NCBI GenBank assembly: GCA_016720345.1
Contig: JADKKV010000001.1
Location: 481,943-545,942 of the forward strand
DNA: 64,000 nucleotides
Direction of reading: 5' to 3'
From: Thermomonas sp.
Lineage (GTDB): Bacteria > Pseudomonadota > Gammaproteobacteria > Xanthomonadales > Xanthomonadaceae
In this document: positions 9,916 to 18,184 of the stretch, piece by piece
How the letters are laid out: each line of letters starts with the position of its first letter
Position numbering within the stretch: the first letter of the stretch is position 1
Notes under the pieces: model-generated
Told to the model about the DNA's origin: nothing
Seen by the model: the letters and a program-made list of their open reading frames with translations, nothing else
The model's database searches: none
Made by a program: the position numbers and the translations under genes

Positions 9916-10406
9916 TCGACCACCACAGCGTCGCCGGTGCGGATCACGCCGCCTTCGATGATCCGCGCGCACAGGCCGCCCATGCCGCGCATCGCGTTGT
10001 AGCCGCCCGCGCCCAACGCGGCCTCCATGCGCGCGCACGGATCGCACTCGCCGGTGCCTTCCAGCAGCACCTCGCCGATCCGGAAACGACGGCCCTGCAG
10101 CGCTGCCAGCGGGATGCCGGACACCAGCAGGTTGCGGCGCAGCGTGGCCGGCGCGAGGTCGGCATGCCCCGAAAGCGACGCGATCGCCGGCAGGTGCTCG
10201 GCTTGCAGCAGGGTGACCCCGCGCTTGCCGCTGCCGCCGGCGTAGCGGTCGCCGGCCAGTCCGCGGCCGGCTTCGGCAAGGACCACGTCGACCGGCTGCA
10301 TGGGCACGTCGCGGGCCGGTCGCAGGCCGATCCACTGCACGCGACCGGCGCGCGGGAACTGCCCGAACAGGCGGCCGAGTTCGGAATCTTGGGGAGGCTG
10401 GCGCAT
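9912..10406 (-). CDS. MOSC-domain protein
   Basis: A 164-residue protein made almost wholly of one MOSC domain, the beta-barrel found at the end of molybdenum-cofactor sulfurases and in YiiM/YuaD-type proteins that handle sulfur or N-hydroxylated compounds. The signature R-R-N-L-L-V-S-G-I-P-L is at about 90-100 and the conserved cysteine region GECDPCARME at 119-128 has Cys121 and Cys124. The substrate is not known. It is the first gene of a unit with a small hydrolase and rlmKL. The divergent amidase gene starts 22 nt away. Confidence 0.85.
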   Translation of the reverse strand: MRQPPQDSELGRLFGQFPRAGRVQWIGLRPARDVPMQPVDVVLAEAGRGLAGDRYAGGSGKRGVTLLQAEHLPAIASLSGHADLAPATLRRNLLVSGIPLAALQGRRFRIGEVLLEGTGECDPCARMEAALGAGGYNAMRGMGGLCARIIEGGVIRTGDAVVVE

Positions 10407-10416
10407 GCGCGAATGC

Positions 10417-10422
10417 TAGCAT
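10417..10422 (+). promoter_or_regulatory. Candidate -10 element for a leaderless amidase mRNA
   Basis: TAGCAT ends 6 nt before the ATG at 10429 and no Shine-Dalgarno sequence lies between. A transcript starting the usual 7 nt after the -10 would begin at the start codon. The same spacing recurs at tesB, bpt, the 15943 gene and the M15 peptidase gene. No good -35 is visible. Confidence 0.4.
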
Positions 10423-10428
10423 CGCGGC

Positions 10429-10986
10429 ATGCCCCGGCCTCCGATCCAGCGCAATCCGCTGCCCTATGCCGAAGCCCTGGCGGCGCGCGACCTGGCCGCA
10501 ATCGACCTGGTGGTGATCCACTGCACCGAGCTGCCGGACCTCGCCATGGCGCGCCGCTACGGCGAGCGCGTGCTGTACGAAAGCGGCACCGGCAACAGCG
10601 GGCACTACTACATCGACCGCGACGGCAGCATCCACGAGTACGTCGATCCCGACCGCATCGCCCACCACACGCGCGGCTACAACCCGCGCAGCATCGGCAT
10701 CGAACTGGTCAACAGCGGCCGCTACCCGCACTGGCTGGATTCCCGCCAGCAGGCGATGGACGAGGCCTACACCGGCGCCCAGGTCGAAGCCCTGATCGCA
10801 TTGCTGGGCGAGCTGCATGCCCGCATCCCGTCGCTCAAATCGATCGCCGGGCACGAAGACCTGGACCTGGACGAAGTCGAGGCCAGCGACGACCCGGCGC
10901 TGAAGGTGCGCCGCAAGCGCGATCCCGGAACGCAGTTCCCATGGCAGCAGATTCTCGACGCCGTGCCCTTGCTGCGGCTGAGTTGA
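10429..10986 (+). CDS. N-acetylmuramoyl-L-alanine amidase, AmpD-like (amidase_2)
   Basis: A 185-residue zinc amidase predicted to cut the bond between MurNAc and L-Ala in cell-wall fragments. The likely zinc ligands are His31 in VVIHCTE, His142 in IAGHEDL and Asp165 in R-D-P-G-T-Q-F-P-W, which matches the AmpD R/K-x-D-P-G-P-x-F-x-W motif. The middle has GHYYIDRDGSIHEYV and the AHHTRGYNPRSIGIELVN strand-loop typical of amidase_2. No signal peptide is seen, so it probably acts in the cytoplasm in muropeptide recycling. An acidic insertion of about 15 residues (LDLDEVEASDDP) sits between the second histidine and the DPG motif; AmpD has a much shorter link there. Confidence 0.85.
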   Translation: MPRPPIQRNPLPYAEALAARDLAAIDLVVIHCTELPDLAMARRYGERVLYESGTGNSGHYYIDRDGSIHEYVDPDRIAHHTRGYNPRSIGIELVNSGRYPHWLDSRQQAMDEAYTGAQVEALIALLGELHARIPSLKSIAGHEDLDLDEVEASDDPALKVRRKRDPGTQFPWQQILDAVPLLRLS

Positions 10987-11037
10987 TGCTTCCAGGACGC
11001 CCGGCGGCAGGCGCGGTCATGCGAGCAGCCTCCCGCC

Positions 11038-11043
11038 TATAAT
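11038..11043 (+). promoter_or_regulatory. Consensus -10 (TATAAT) for tesB, probably leaderless
   Basis: A perfect TATAAT ends 6 nt before the tesB ATG at 11050. Transcription would start at or within a base of the A of the start codon. No ribosome-binding sequence lies between. A -35 at the usual distance is poor. Confidence 0.6.
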
Positions 11044-11049
11044 TCGCCC

Positions 11050-11955
11050 ATGAATTCCCTCGCCTCCGAACTGATCGAACTGCTCTCGCTGGAGCGGCTC
11101 GAAGACAACCTGTTCCGCGGCCAGAGCCGCGACATCGGCACCAAGTACGTGTTCGGCGGCCAGGTGCTGGGCCAGGCGCTCTCGGCCGCGCAGGCGACCA
11201 TGGATTCGACCGGCGCGCAGCGCGACGCGCACTCGCTGCACGGCTATTTCCTGCGCGCCGGCGACATCGAGGCGCCGATCGTCTACAGCGTCGACCGCAC
11301 CCGCGATGGCGGCAGCTTCTCGGTGCGCCGGGTCACCGCGATCCAGCACGGCCAGCCGATCTTCTTCCTGGCCGCCTCATTCCAGCAGCATGAAGACGGC
11401 GCCGAGCACCAGTTGTCGATGCCCGAAGTACCGATGCCCGAAGACCTGGTCGAAGCACCGGCACTGCCACCCGAGCAACTGGCGAAACTGCCGGGCAAGG
11501 TGCAGCGCTGGCTGGCCCGGCGCGGCCCGTTCGAGTTCCGCCACGTCTATCCGCGCGACGAGCTGAATCCCCCCAAGCGCCCGCCTTACCAGCAGGTGTG
11601 GTTCCGCCTGTCCGAAGCGGTCGGCGACGCGCCGGAACTGCACCGCGCCCTGCTCGCCTACGCCAGCGACTTCCACCTGCTCGGCACGACCACCTTCCCG
11701 CACGGCATCAGCTATTACCAGCCGAACGTGCTGATGGCCTCGCTGGACCACGCGCTGTGGTTCCACCGCGCGTTCCGCGCCGACGACTGGTTGCTGTATT
11801 CGATCGACAGCCCCAGCGCGCAGGGGGCGCGCGGACTGGCGCGCGGGCAGGTGTTCGACCGCGACGGCCGGCTGGTCGCCAGCACCGCGCAGGAAGGCCT
11901 GATCCGGGTGGTGCCGGCGGCGAAGGCCGACACCCCGCTGCACCCGAAGGGTTGA
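11050..11955 (+). CDS. tesB: Acyl-CoA thioesterase II
   Basis: A 301-residue double-hotdog thioesterase that hydrolyses medium and long acyl-CoAs to free fatty acid and CoA. The first hotdog has F-G-G-Q-V-L-G-Q-A at 35-43; the second has S-L-D-H-A-L-W-F-H-R, with Asp233 aligning with the catalytic Asp204 of E. coli TesB, and Gln281 near the end aligning with Gln278. Length is as expected (286 aa in E. coli). The next gene begins 1 nt after its stop, so they are probably co-transcribed. Confidence 0.93.
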   Translation: MNSLASELIELLSLERLEDNLFRGQSRDIGTKYVFGGQVLGQALSAAQATMDSTGAQRDAHSLHGYFLRAGDIEAPIVYSVDRTRDGGSFSVRRVTAIQHGQPIFFLAASFQQHEDGAEHQLSMPEVPMPEDLVEAPALPPEQLAKLPGKVQRWLARRGPFEFRHVYPRDELNPPKRPPYQQVWFRLSEAVGDAPELHRALLAYASDFHLLGTTTFPHGISYYQPNVLMASLDHALWFHRAFRADDWLLYSIDSPSAQGARGLARGQVFDRDGRLVASTAQEGLIRVVPAAKADTPLHPKG

Positions 11956-11956
11956 G

Positions 11957-12772
11957 ATGAGGAAAGTCTTCACCAGCCCGCGCCTGGAGAACGTCGAAGC
12001 CGTTGCTGCATTGCTGCAGGACGCCGGTATCCAGGTCAAGGTCTCCGAGGCGCGCTCCTACCGCGGCAGCCGCCGCAGCAGCTTCAGCTATCGCGAGAGC
12101 GAGGACGCCGGCCCGCAGCCGGCGGTCTGGATCATCCACGCCGAAGACCAGCCGCGCGGCCGGCAACTGCTGCGCGAGGCCGGCCTGCTCGACAGCTCGC
12201 GCGCAGGCGAGAGCAGCTACGTGCCGCTGAGCGTGCTGGAGCGCGACAAGGACGCGCAGGCGGCGGGCAAGCGCAGCCGCGCGATGCGGATCAAGCTCGG
12301 CCTGCTGGCGGCGATCCTGGTGGTGATCGGCCTGATGGTCTTGACGACGCGCAAGCCGGACGCGCCGGCCACGGTCGCCGCCGCAGCGCCGCCGGTGGAG
12401 AACCCGATGCCCACCATCGTCCCGCAATCGACCGAGGACCTCGACAGCTACCGCGTCGACGTACCCTCGGCACTGGCCAAGCTGCTCATCGAGGAGAAGC
12501 TCGCGGCGCGCGCACCGGAGCAGGCGTGCATCGCGATCGATGGCAAGGATCCATCGCCGCAGTTCATGCAGGCGCTGCAGCCGGTGGCAGGTACCGCCGT
12601 GTTCGTTGCCTCGCGATGCCCGGGCGAAGGCGCCTGGGACATCGACGTCCACGACTACATGACCGACGGCTCAGGCAGCGGCTCGGTCCACCTGATGCTG
12701 GACCTGGACGACGCGCAGCTGCTCGAGGTGGAGCGCGAAGGCGAACGCTGGCGCGTGCTGCGCGAACGCTGA
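11957..12772 (+). CDS. Membrane protein with cytoplasmic DUF2007-like N-terminus, function unknown
   Basis: A 271-residue protein with one membrane helix at about 111-130. Residues 1-75 (KVFTSPRLENVEAVAALLQDAGIQ) look like the small DUF2007-type domain that often opens such proteins. Residues 131-271 lie beyond the helix and end in a compact region with a Cys pair (EQACIAIDG and ASRCPGEG) that could form a disulfide in the periplasm. It follows tesB by 1 nt. I recall similar xanthomonad proteins labelled pathogenicity-like, but I cannot support that name from sequence. A hairpin terminator follows. Confidence 0.75.
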   Translation: MRKVFTSPRLENVEAVAALLQDAGIQVKVSEARSYRGSRRSSFSYRESEDAGPQPAVWIIHAEDQPRGRQLLREAGLLDSSRAGESSYVPLSVLERDKDAQAAGKRSRAMRIKLGLLAAILVVIGLMVLTTRKPDAPATVAAAAPPVENPMPTIVPQSTEDLDSYRVDVPSALAKLLIEEKLAARAPEQACIAIDGKDPSPQFMQALQPVAGTAVFVASRCPGEGAWDIDVHDYMTDGSGSGSVHLMLDLDDAQLLEVEREGERWRVLRER

Positions 12773-12782
12773 GGCAGGAAGA

Positions 12783-12804
12783 CGGCCCGCATCGCCGCGG
12801 GCCG
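12783..12804. terminator. Hairpin between convergent genes
   Basis: CGGCCCGC (12783-12790) and GCGGGCCG (12797-12804) form a perfect 8-bp stem around a 6-nt loop (ATCGCC). It separates the 11957 gene from the EF-hand gene on the other strand and can serve both. There is no T-run. Confidence 0.55.
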
Positions 12805-12827
12805 CTGCCATCGGGCGGGGTGCGCGA

Positions 12828-13427
12828 CTACTGCCTGGGCGGGAACGGACCCGGGTTCGGGTTGTTGCGCGGCTGCCGCTTGCCGATGCCATCGCGCATC
12901 GGTCCGCAGGCTTCGCCCATCCGGTCGAACTCGGCGCGGCTGAGCTGGCCGTTCTTGTCGGCGTCGGCCTTGCCGAAGCATTCGGCGCGGCGCTGCGCGC
13001 TGCGCGCCTCGCGGTCGCTGCGGTCGAGGTAGCCGTCCTTGTTGACGTCCATCTGCTCGAAGCGCTCGCTGGCCTTCGCGTTCGCGGCATCCGCTTCGGC
13101 GCGGCTGATGCGGCCGTCCTTGTCGGTGTCCGCGGCGATCATCCGGCCATGCCCGCCCTGCTTGCCGCCCTGGTGGCGCTTGCCAGCCATCTGCGGGCGC
13201 TCGCCGGCGTCGAGCTTGCCGTCCTTGTTCTTGTCGAGCTGGTCGAACTGCGCCGCCAGCCGCGGCGCCTTGGCGGCTTCGGCGCGGTCGATCAGCCCGT
13301 CCTTGTTGGCGTCAAGCTGGGCATGCTGGCCGCCGGCGGCCGGCGCATTGGTGGCTGTCTGCGCGAACGCGGCGGCGGATGCCAGTGCCGCCGCAACCGC
13401 GATGGCCAGGAGCTTGAAGTGCTTCAT
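12828..13427 (-). CDS. Secreted EF-hand calcium-binding protein
   Basis: A 199-residue exported protein. The ATG at 13427 begins a signal peptide (MKHFKLLAIAVAAALASAAAFA, cleavage near residue 22); an upstream in-frame start would bury this signal and was rejected. Five EF-hand loops of the D-x-N/D-K-D/N-G-x-(L/I) type begin at about residues 39, 65, 100, 127 and 155, each followed by Arg/Ala-Glu. The loops at 65 and 100 are separated by a Gly/Lys/His-rich linker. The protein ends in a proline-rich tail. It should bind calcium in the periplasm or outside; its partner is unknown. Confidence 0.88.
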   Translation of the reverse strand: MKHFKLLAIAVAAALASAAAFAQTATNAPAAGGQHAQLDANKDGLIDRAEAAKAPRLAAQFDQLDKNKDGKLDAGERPQMAGKRHQGGKQGGHGRMIAADTDKDGRISRAEADAANAKASERFEQMDVNKDGYLDRSDREARSAQRRAECFGKADADKNGQLSRAEFDRMGEACGPMRDGIGKRQPRNNPNPGPFPPRQ

Positions 13428-13533
13428 GTCGATTCCTCGGGTGGACCGGCAGCTGCCGGGATTGACATGGAAAACGCCGGGCCGCGCAGGCGGTTGACAG
13501 CCAAACCGGCGCGCACCTGAACGATGGCGGCGG

Positions 13534-13539
13534 TATGCT
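13534..13539 (+). promoter_or_regulatory. Candidate -10 element for bpt, leaderless spacing
   Basis: TATGCT ends 6 nt before the chosen bpt ATG at 13546, with no Shine-Dalgarno in between. It follows the same geometry as tesB. A TTGACA at 13494 is 34 nt upstream, too far to be its -35. Confidence 0.4.
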
Positions 13540-13545
13540 CGATGG

Positions 13546-14265
13546 ATGGGCACCGACGCCGACAACGTGCGCATGTTCCGCACCGGCGCGCACGCATGCG
13601 GCTACTGGGCCGGACGCGAAGCGCGCGACCTGGTGCTGGACCCACGCGACCCGCGCCTGCCGCAGATCTATCCACTTGCGCTGGAGTGGGGCTTCCGCCG
13701 CTCCGGCGACATCGTCTACCGGCCGAGCTGCCCCGGCTGCCAGGCCTGCGTGGCGGTGCGGGTGCCGGTGGCGAGCTTCACCCCCGACCGCAGCCAGCGC
13801 CGCTGCCTGCGGCGCAACGCGGACATCGATGCACGGATCGTCGCGCCGCAGCGCACCGACGAACACCTCGCCCTCTATCGCCGCTACCTGGTGGCACGCC
13901 ACCCCGGTGGCGGCATGGACGATCACGGCGCCAGCGAATTCGACCAGTTCCTGGTCGGCAGCTGGAACGACGGGCGCTTCCTGGAACTGCGCGAGCACGC
14001 CACCCACCGCCTGCTGGCGTTGGCGGTGACCGACCTGGCCGCAGGCGCGCTGTCCGCGGTGTACACGTTCTACGACCCGGACCACGGCGGGCGCGGGCTC
14101 GGCACCTTGGCGGTGCTGAAGCAACTGGAATGGGCCGCCCGCGATGGCCGCCAGTACCTGTACCTGGGCTACTGGATCGCCGGCCACGCCAAGATGGACT
14201 ACAAGCGCCGCTTCCAGCCGCTGGAAGGCTTCAACGGGCGCGGCTGGGCGCGGCTGCAGGCCTGA
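13546..14265 (+). CDS. bpt: Aspartate/glutamate leucyltransferase (Bpt, arginyltransferase family)
   Basis: A 239-residue aminoacyl-tRNA protein transferase of the ATE1/Bpt family. It attaches leucine (Bpt) from leucyl-tRNA to proteins with N-terminal Asp or Glu, marking them for ClpAP through the N-end rule. The N-terminal family motif H-A-C-G-Y-W (Cys18) and the C-P-G-C-Q-A-C cluster (Cys62, 65, 68) are intact. The C-terminal acetyltransferase-like half has [13 protein letters not shown] and [17 protein letters not shown], hallmarks of the family. Start 13546 was chosen for the leaderless promoter geometry; another ATG lies 4 nt upstream in a different frame. Confidence 0.92.
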   Translation: MGTDADNVRMFRTGAHACGYWAGREARDLVLDPRDPRLPQIYPLALEWGFRRSGDIVYRPSCPGCQACVAVRVPVASFTPDRSQRRCLRRNADIDARIVAPQRTDEHLALYRRYLVARHPGGGMDDHGASEFDQFLVGSWNDGRFLELREHATHRLLALAVTDLAAGALSAVYTFYDPDHGGRGLGTLAVLKQLEWAARDGRQYLYLGYWIAGHAKMDYKRRFQPLEGFNGRGWARLQA

Positions 14266-14634
14266 TCAGGCGACCGTCCCGCCTTCATTGGCGGCAACCA
14301 CCGCCGGATTTCCCGCCGCCGCCTGCGCCAAACCGGGTTCCAGCAGGGCGCGCGCCGGCTTGCTGCGGTCATAGAAGCCGAAATCGCCGTCGCTGCGCGC
14401 GGACACGATCATCCGCACCATGTTGCCCGGCACCATCAACTCCAGCGCGACCTCGCGGCCGTCCGCGGTGCGACCTTCGAGGGTCATCTCGATGAAGGCA
14501 CCGCCGGTGTCGACCTCGCGGCACGGCACGTGCAATCCGGCGGGGCCGTCCTGCAGGTAAGGCTTGATCGCCTCGCCCAGCGCATCCAGCGCCTGCGGGA
14601 AGAAGAACACGGCGAAACCCGGGGATTCGTTCAT
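14266..14634 (-). CDS. Hypothetical protein downstream of purT
   Basis: A 122-residue protein of unknown function without signal peptide or membrane helix. The sequence is orderly and protein-like (FAVFFFPQALDALGEAIKPYL, later ELMVPGNMVRMIVSARSDGDFGFYD), with a disordered Ala/Gly-rich end. It starts 13 nt after the purT stop on the same strand, so it is probably co-transcribed with purT. Confidence 0.7.
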   Translation of the reverse strand: MNESPGFAVFFFPQALDALGEAIKPYLQDGPAGLHVPCREVDTGGAFIEMTLEGRTADGREVALELMVPGNMVRMIVSARSDGDFGFYDRSKPARALLEPGLAQAAAGNPAVVAANEGGTVA

Positions 14635-14647
14635 GCCGGCAAGTCTC

Positions 14648-15853
14648 TCATTCCCGCCGCAACTCCAGCGTCAACGCCGCCGCCGCATCGCGGGCGACGG
14701 CGCGTGCCGCATCGGTATCGGCGGCGCGCGCCAGCGTCACCGCGACCCGCCGGTGCCCGGCCACCCGCGGCTTGCCGAACAGGCGCAACTGGGTGTCCGG
14801 CTGCGCCAGCGCGGCATCGATGTTGTCGAAGACCGGCACGCCGTGACCGTGCGCCAGCACCGCGCATGAAGCGGACGCGCCCAGCTGGCGGATCACCGGG
14901 ATCGGCAGGCCGAGGATCGCGCGTGCATGCAGCGCGAACTGGCTGAGGTCCTGCGAGGCCAGGGTGACCAGGCCGGTGTCGTGCGGGCGCGGCGAGACCT
15001 CGCTGAACCAGACCTCGTCGCCCTTGACGAACAGCTCGACGCCGAACACCCCGGATCCGCCGAGGTCGTCGGTGATCGCGCGCGCGATGTCCTGCGAACG
15101 CCGCAACGCCAGTGCCGACATCGGCTGCGGCTGCCAGCTTTCGCGGTAGTCGCCGTCCTGCTGCAGGTGGCCGATCGGCTCGCAGAAGCTGGTGCCGCCG
15201 GCGTGGCGCACGGTCAGCAGGGTGATCTCGTAATCGAAGTCGATGAAGCCCTCCACGATCACCCGCCCGGCGCCGGCGCGGCCACCGGTCTGCGCGCAGT
15301 CCCACGCGGCGTCGATGTCGGCCTCGGCGCGGACCAGCGACTGGCCGTGGCCGGAGGAAGACATCACCGGCTTGACCACGCACGGCAGGCCCAGCGCGGC
15401 GACCGCGGCGCGGTAGTCCCCGAAGGTATCGACGAAGCGGTACGGCGAAGTCGGCAGGCCCAGTGTCTCCGCGGCCAGCCGGCGGATGCCCTCGCGGTCC
15501 ATGGTCAGGCGCGCGGCGCGCGCGGTGGGGATGATCCTGATCGGATCGGCGCGCTGCCCCTGCCCGGCTTCCAGTTCGACCAGGGTCTGGGTGCTGATCG
15601 CCTCGATCTCCGGCACGACCAGGTGCGGCCGTTCGAGTTCCACCAGCGCGCGGATCGCGTCGCCATCCAGCATGTCGAGCACGTGGCTGCGATGCGCGAC
15701 CTGCATCGCCGGCGCATTGGCGTAGCGGTCGGCGGCGATCACCTCGACGCCGAAGCGCTGCAGCTCCAGCGCCACTTCCTTGCCAAGCTCGCCGGAGCCG
15801 AGCAGGAGCACGCGCAGCGCGTGCGGCGAGAGCGGCGTGCCGATCGTTGTCAT
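14648..15853 (-). CDS. purT: Formate-dependent phosphoribosylglycinamide formyltransferase
   Basis: A 401-residue ATP-grasp enzyme of purine synthesis. It makes formyl-GAR from GAR, formate and ATP, an alternative to folate-dependent PurN. The N-terminal nucleotide-binding-like region has [10 protein letters not shown], the middle has the ATP-grasp segments [14 protein letters not shown] and [19 protein letters not shown], and the metal site [12 protein letters not shown] is present. Length matches E. coli PurT (392). I chose the ATG at 15853, since the extra residues upstream run into the promoter region shared with the divergent lipoprotein gene. Confidence 0.95.
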   Translation of the reverse strand: MTTIGTPLSPHALRVLLLGSGELGKEVALELQRFGVEVIAADRYANAPAMQVAHRSHVLDMLDGDAIRALVELERPHLVVPEIEAISTQTLVELEAGQGQRADPIRIIPTARAARLTMDREGIRRLAAETLGLPTSPYRFVDTFGDYRAAVAALGLPCVVKPVMSSSGHGQSLVRAEADIDAAWDCAQTGGRAGAGRVIVEGFIDFDYEITLLTVRHAGGTSFCEPIGHLQQDGDYRESWQPQPMSALALRRSQDIARAITDDLGGSGVFGVELFVKGDEVWFSEVSPRPHDTGLVTLASQDLSQFALHARAILGLPIPVIRQLGASASCAVLAHGHGVPVFDNIDAALAQPDTQLRLFGKPRVAGHRRVAVTLARAADTDAARAVARDAAAALTLELRRE

Positions 15854-15930
15854 GCGGGTTCCGGACGCGTTGGGAGCTGCGATTCTAGCGGAGGCGACCG
15901 CCGGGGCTGTGCCGCGGCGCGGGTCCATGC

Positions 15931-15936
15931 CATCCT
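15931..15936 (+). promoter_or_regulatory. Candidate -10 element for the 15943 gene, leaderless spacing
   Basis: CATCCT ends 6 nt before the ATG at 15943 and there is no Shine-Dalgarno. The hexamer is weaker than at tesB but shares the exact geometry and lies after a TGC. Confidence 0.3.
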
Positions 15937-15942
15937 CCGCGG

Positions 15943-16854
15943 ATGCCGATCCACCCCCGACAGCGGCTGTCCGCCCTGGCCGCGCTGCTCCTGTGCGCGA
16001 CCGCGTGCGCGCCGCCGCCGCTGCCGTTCGCGCGGTTGGCGGGGCTGATCACCAGCGGCGACCTGGACGAAGTCAGCGGGATGGCGGCATCGCGCACCCA
16101 CGACGACGTGTTGTGGGCGATCGAGGACAGCGGCAACCGGGCGCGCCTGCACGCACTCACGCGCCGCGGCCGGATCCTCGCCCGTTATCGGGTCGAGGGC
16201 GCCCGCAACACCGACTGGGAAGACCTCGCCAGCTTCGAACTCGATGGCAGGCAGTACCTGCTGGTGGCCGACACCGGCGACAACGGCGGCCAGCGCCGGG
16301 ACATCGTGCTGCATGTCTTCGAGGAGCCGCGGACACTCGAAAACGGCTCCCTGCGGCCGGCATGGTCGATCCGCGCGCGCTGGGCCGATGGCCCGCGCGA
16401 TTGCGAGGCGGTGGCGGTGGACGCCGCGGCCGGCAAGGTGCTGCTGGTCTCGAAGAAGCGCAAGCCGCCGGAACTGTTCACCCTGCCGCTGGCCGACCCG
16501 CGCGGCCAGTGGCGCGAGGCACGCCGGATCGGCCGCCTTGCAGGGGTGCCGGAGGCCGATGAGGCGCTGCAGCGCAGCGATCCCAAGCTGGCGAAACTGT
16601 CGCCGCAGGTCACCGCCGCCGATCTCTCCCCCGATGGCCGCACCCTGGCCGTACTCACCTATGGCAGCGTGCTGTTCTACCGCCGCGAAGCCGGCGAGGA
16701 CTGGGGCGAAGCGGTGGCGCGGGTGCCGGAAGCGCACGACGTGCCGCTGATCCCGCAGGCCGAGGCGCTGGCCTGGAGCAAGGGCGGCGCCGGCCTGTAC
16801 GCCAGCGGCGAATTCCGCCCGGCACCGATCTTCTTCCTGAGCCCGGATCGCTGA
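15943..16854 (+). CDS. Putative lipoprotein with beta-propeller-like repeats
   Basis: A 303-residue exported protein. The first 22 residues form a lipoprotein-type signal ending A-T-A-C, with Cys22 as the probable lipidation site, followed by a proline-rich anchor (APPPLPF). The mature part alternates short strands with polar turns ([41 protein letters not shown]-type turns, [18 protein letters not shown]), a pattern typical of beta-propellers. No catalytic motif was found. It is transcribed away from purT and towards the SPFH operon, which has its own promoter. Confidence 0.78.
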   Translation: MPIHPRQRLSALAALLLCATACAPPPLPFARLAGLITSGDLDEVSGMAASRTHDDVLWAIEDSGNRARLHALTRRGRILARYRVEGARNTDWEDLASFELDGRQYLLVADTGDNGGQRRDIVLHVFEEPRTLENGSLRPAWSIRARWADGPRDCEAVAVDAAAGKVLLVSKKRKPPELFTLPLADPRGQWREARRIGRLAGVPEADEALQRSDPKLAKLSPQVTAADLSPDGRTLAVLTYGSVLFYRREAGEDWGEAVARVPEAHDVPLIPQAEALAWSKGGAGLYASGEFRPAPIFFLSPDR

Positions 16855-16882
16855 CCCGGCCCAACCGTTCGTCGGATCGTGC

Positions 16883-16911
16883 TTGGCAGATAGATATCAT
16901 TTTGATATCAA
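16883..16911 (+). promoter_or_regulatory. Promoter with overlapping 17-bp palindromic operator of the SPFH operon
   Basis: TTGGCA (16883-16888) and TATCAA (16906-16911) are spaced by 17 nt as -35 and -10. Between and over the -10 lies a perfect inverted repeat, GATATCA (16893-16899), TTT, TGATATC (16903-16909). A third partial copy, AATATC, follows at 16910-16915. In this GC-rich chromosome an AT-rich palindrome at the -10 points to a repressor site. The regulator is not proven; the operon's own Arc-like protein is one candidate. Confidence 0.6.
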
Positions 16912-16950
16912 TATCTCGTTCGCCCATCCCGGGCCGTTGCGAGAGCCACC

Positions 16951-17817
16951 ATGAAAGAGACCCCGATCAGTTCCCTTCCCGGCATCCCGATGCTGCTGGC
17001 CTTGCTGGCGGCGATCGCGGCCGGTGCCTGGATCGCCATCACCGGTGGCCTGCAGGGCGGCTCCGTCGCCCAGTTGGCCGCGGGCCTGCTGCTGGCCTTC
17101 GCCTCGCTGTTCTGCCTGTTCGGCCTGTACATGGTCGAGCCCAACCAGTCCGCGGTGATCAGCCTGTTCGGCAAGTACGTCGGCACGGTCAAGGAAAACG
17201 GCCTGCGCTGGAACAACCCGTTCTTCAGCAAGAAGAAGGTCAGCCAGCGCGTGCGCAACTTCGAGAGCGGCAAGCTCAAGGTCAACGAACTGGACGGCAG
17301 CCCGATCGAGATCGCCGCGGTGATCGTGTGGCAGGTCGTGGATTCGGCCGAGGCCGTCTACAACGTCGACGACTACGAGAGCTTCGTCCACATCCAGTCC
17401 GAATCCGCCTTGCGCACGATGGCCACCAGCTATCCGTACGACCAGCACGAAGAGGGCCAGGTCGCGCTGCGCAGCCACGCCAGCGAGATCTCCGAGCACC
17501 TCGAAGGGGAGCTGTCGGAGCGCCTGGCCGATGCCGGCGTGCAGGTGCTCAACGCCCGCATCAGCCACCTTGCCTATGCGCCGGAAATCGCCCAGGCGAT
17601 GCTGCAGCGCCAGCAGGCCAACGCGATCATCGCCGCGCGCACGCGGATCGTCGCCGGCGCGGTGGGGATGGTGCAGATGGCGCTGGCCGAGCTCGAGAAG
17701 AACGGCGTGGTGGACCTGGACGAAGAGCGCAAGGCGCAGATGGTCGGCAACCTGCTGGTGGTGCTGTGCGGCGAGCGCGGCACCCAGCCGATCGTCAACG
17801 CCGGCACCCTGTACTGA
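16951..17817 (+). CDS. SPFH/band-7 domain membrane protein
   Basis: A 288-residue membrane protein. Two hydrophobic helices at about 12-32 and 41-60 precede an SPFH (stomatin/prohibitin/flotillin/HflK) domain from about 62 to 230 ([19 protein letters not shown], then [20 protein letters not shown]). A helical C-terminal part ([20 protein letters not shown]) is the usual oligomerising segment. Such proteins assemble into large membrane rings or microdomains that recruit proteases and other partners. It heads a compact operon with an Arc-like protein 13 nt downstream, DUF4177, a hydrolase and a PH-like protein. The AT-rich palindrome at its promoter suggests tight control. Confidence 0.88.
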   Translation: MKETPISSLPGIPMLLALLAAIAAGAWIAITGGLQGGSVAQLAAGLLLAFASLFCLFGLYMVEPNQSAVISLFGKYVGTVKENGLRWNNPFFSKKKVSQRVRNFESGKLKVNELDGSPIEIAAVIVWQVVDSAEAVYNVDDYESFVHIQSESALRTMATSYPYDQHEEGQVALRSHASEISEHLEGELSERLADAGVQVLNARISHLAYAPEIAQAMLQRQQANAIIAARTRIVAGAVGMVQMALAELEKNGVVDLDEERKAQMVGNLLVVLCGERGTQPIVNAGTLY

Positions 17818-17830
17818 GCCGGCACCGGTC

Positions 17831-18016
17831 GTGAGCGAGAAGAAGGCCTATCCGCTGCGCATCAATGCCGACGTCCTGGCGGCGGCGCAGCGCTGGGCCG
17901 ACGATGAGCTCCGCAGCCTCAACGCGCAGATCGAGTACGTGCTGCGCGAATCGTTGCGGAAGGCCGGCCGGCTGCCGAAGGCGGCCGCCAACAAGCAGGA
18001 CGGGGAAGCGAAATGA
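17831..18016 (+). CDS. Arc-type ribbon-helix-helix protein with altered DNA-contact residues
   Basis: A 61-residue protein that aligns along its length with phage P22 Arc. The short strand Y-P-L-R-I is followed by two helices ([14 protein letters not shown] and [20 protein letters not shown]), and the second helix is strikingly Arc-like. Arc contacts DNA through Gln9, Asn11 and Arg13; here the aligned residues are Ala6, Pro8 and Arg10, so only the arginine is kept. It may bind a different site or act as a dimerising partner only. GTG is the start; no ATG fits, and the Shine-Dalgarno is weak. The stop overlaps the next start (ATGA). Confidence 0.75.
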   Translation: MSEKKAYPLRINADVLAAAQRWADDELRSLNAQIEYVLRESLRKAGRLPKAAANKQDGEAK

Positions 18017-18183
18017 GCAAGCGCTGGGCGTACAAGGTGGTCGAGGTCAAGCCGCAATGGCTGGGCATCAAGCCGAAGCAGATCGAAGAGACGCTGGCGC
18101 CGCACGGCCAGCAGGGCTGGGAGCTGGTCTCGGTGGTGCACAACGGGATCAACGCGCTGCTGTATCTGAAGAAGGAGCTCTGA
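18013..18183 (+). CDS. DUF4177 small protein
   Basis: A 56-residue protein beginning KRWAYKVVEVKPQWLG and ending QQGWELVSVVHNG...LYLKKEL. The aromatic opening strand Y-K-V-V and the G-W-E-L-V-S-V core are the DUF4177 signature; such domains form small antiparallel sheets of unknown role. It overlaps the Arc-like gene by 4 nt and ends 1 nt before the hydrolase, whose ribosome-binding site lies inside this gene's last codons. Confidence 0.75.
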   Translation: MSKRWAYKVVEVKPQWLGIKPKQIEETLAPHGQQGWELVSVVHNGINALLYLKKEL

Positions 18184-18184
18184 C

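Noticed and set aside
13462-13499. Two perfect TTGACA hexamers in the EF-hand/bpt divergent region
   Set aside because: Neither has a -10 at 16-18 nt on the plus strand, so I do not call them promoters.
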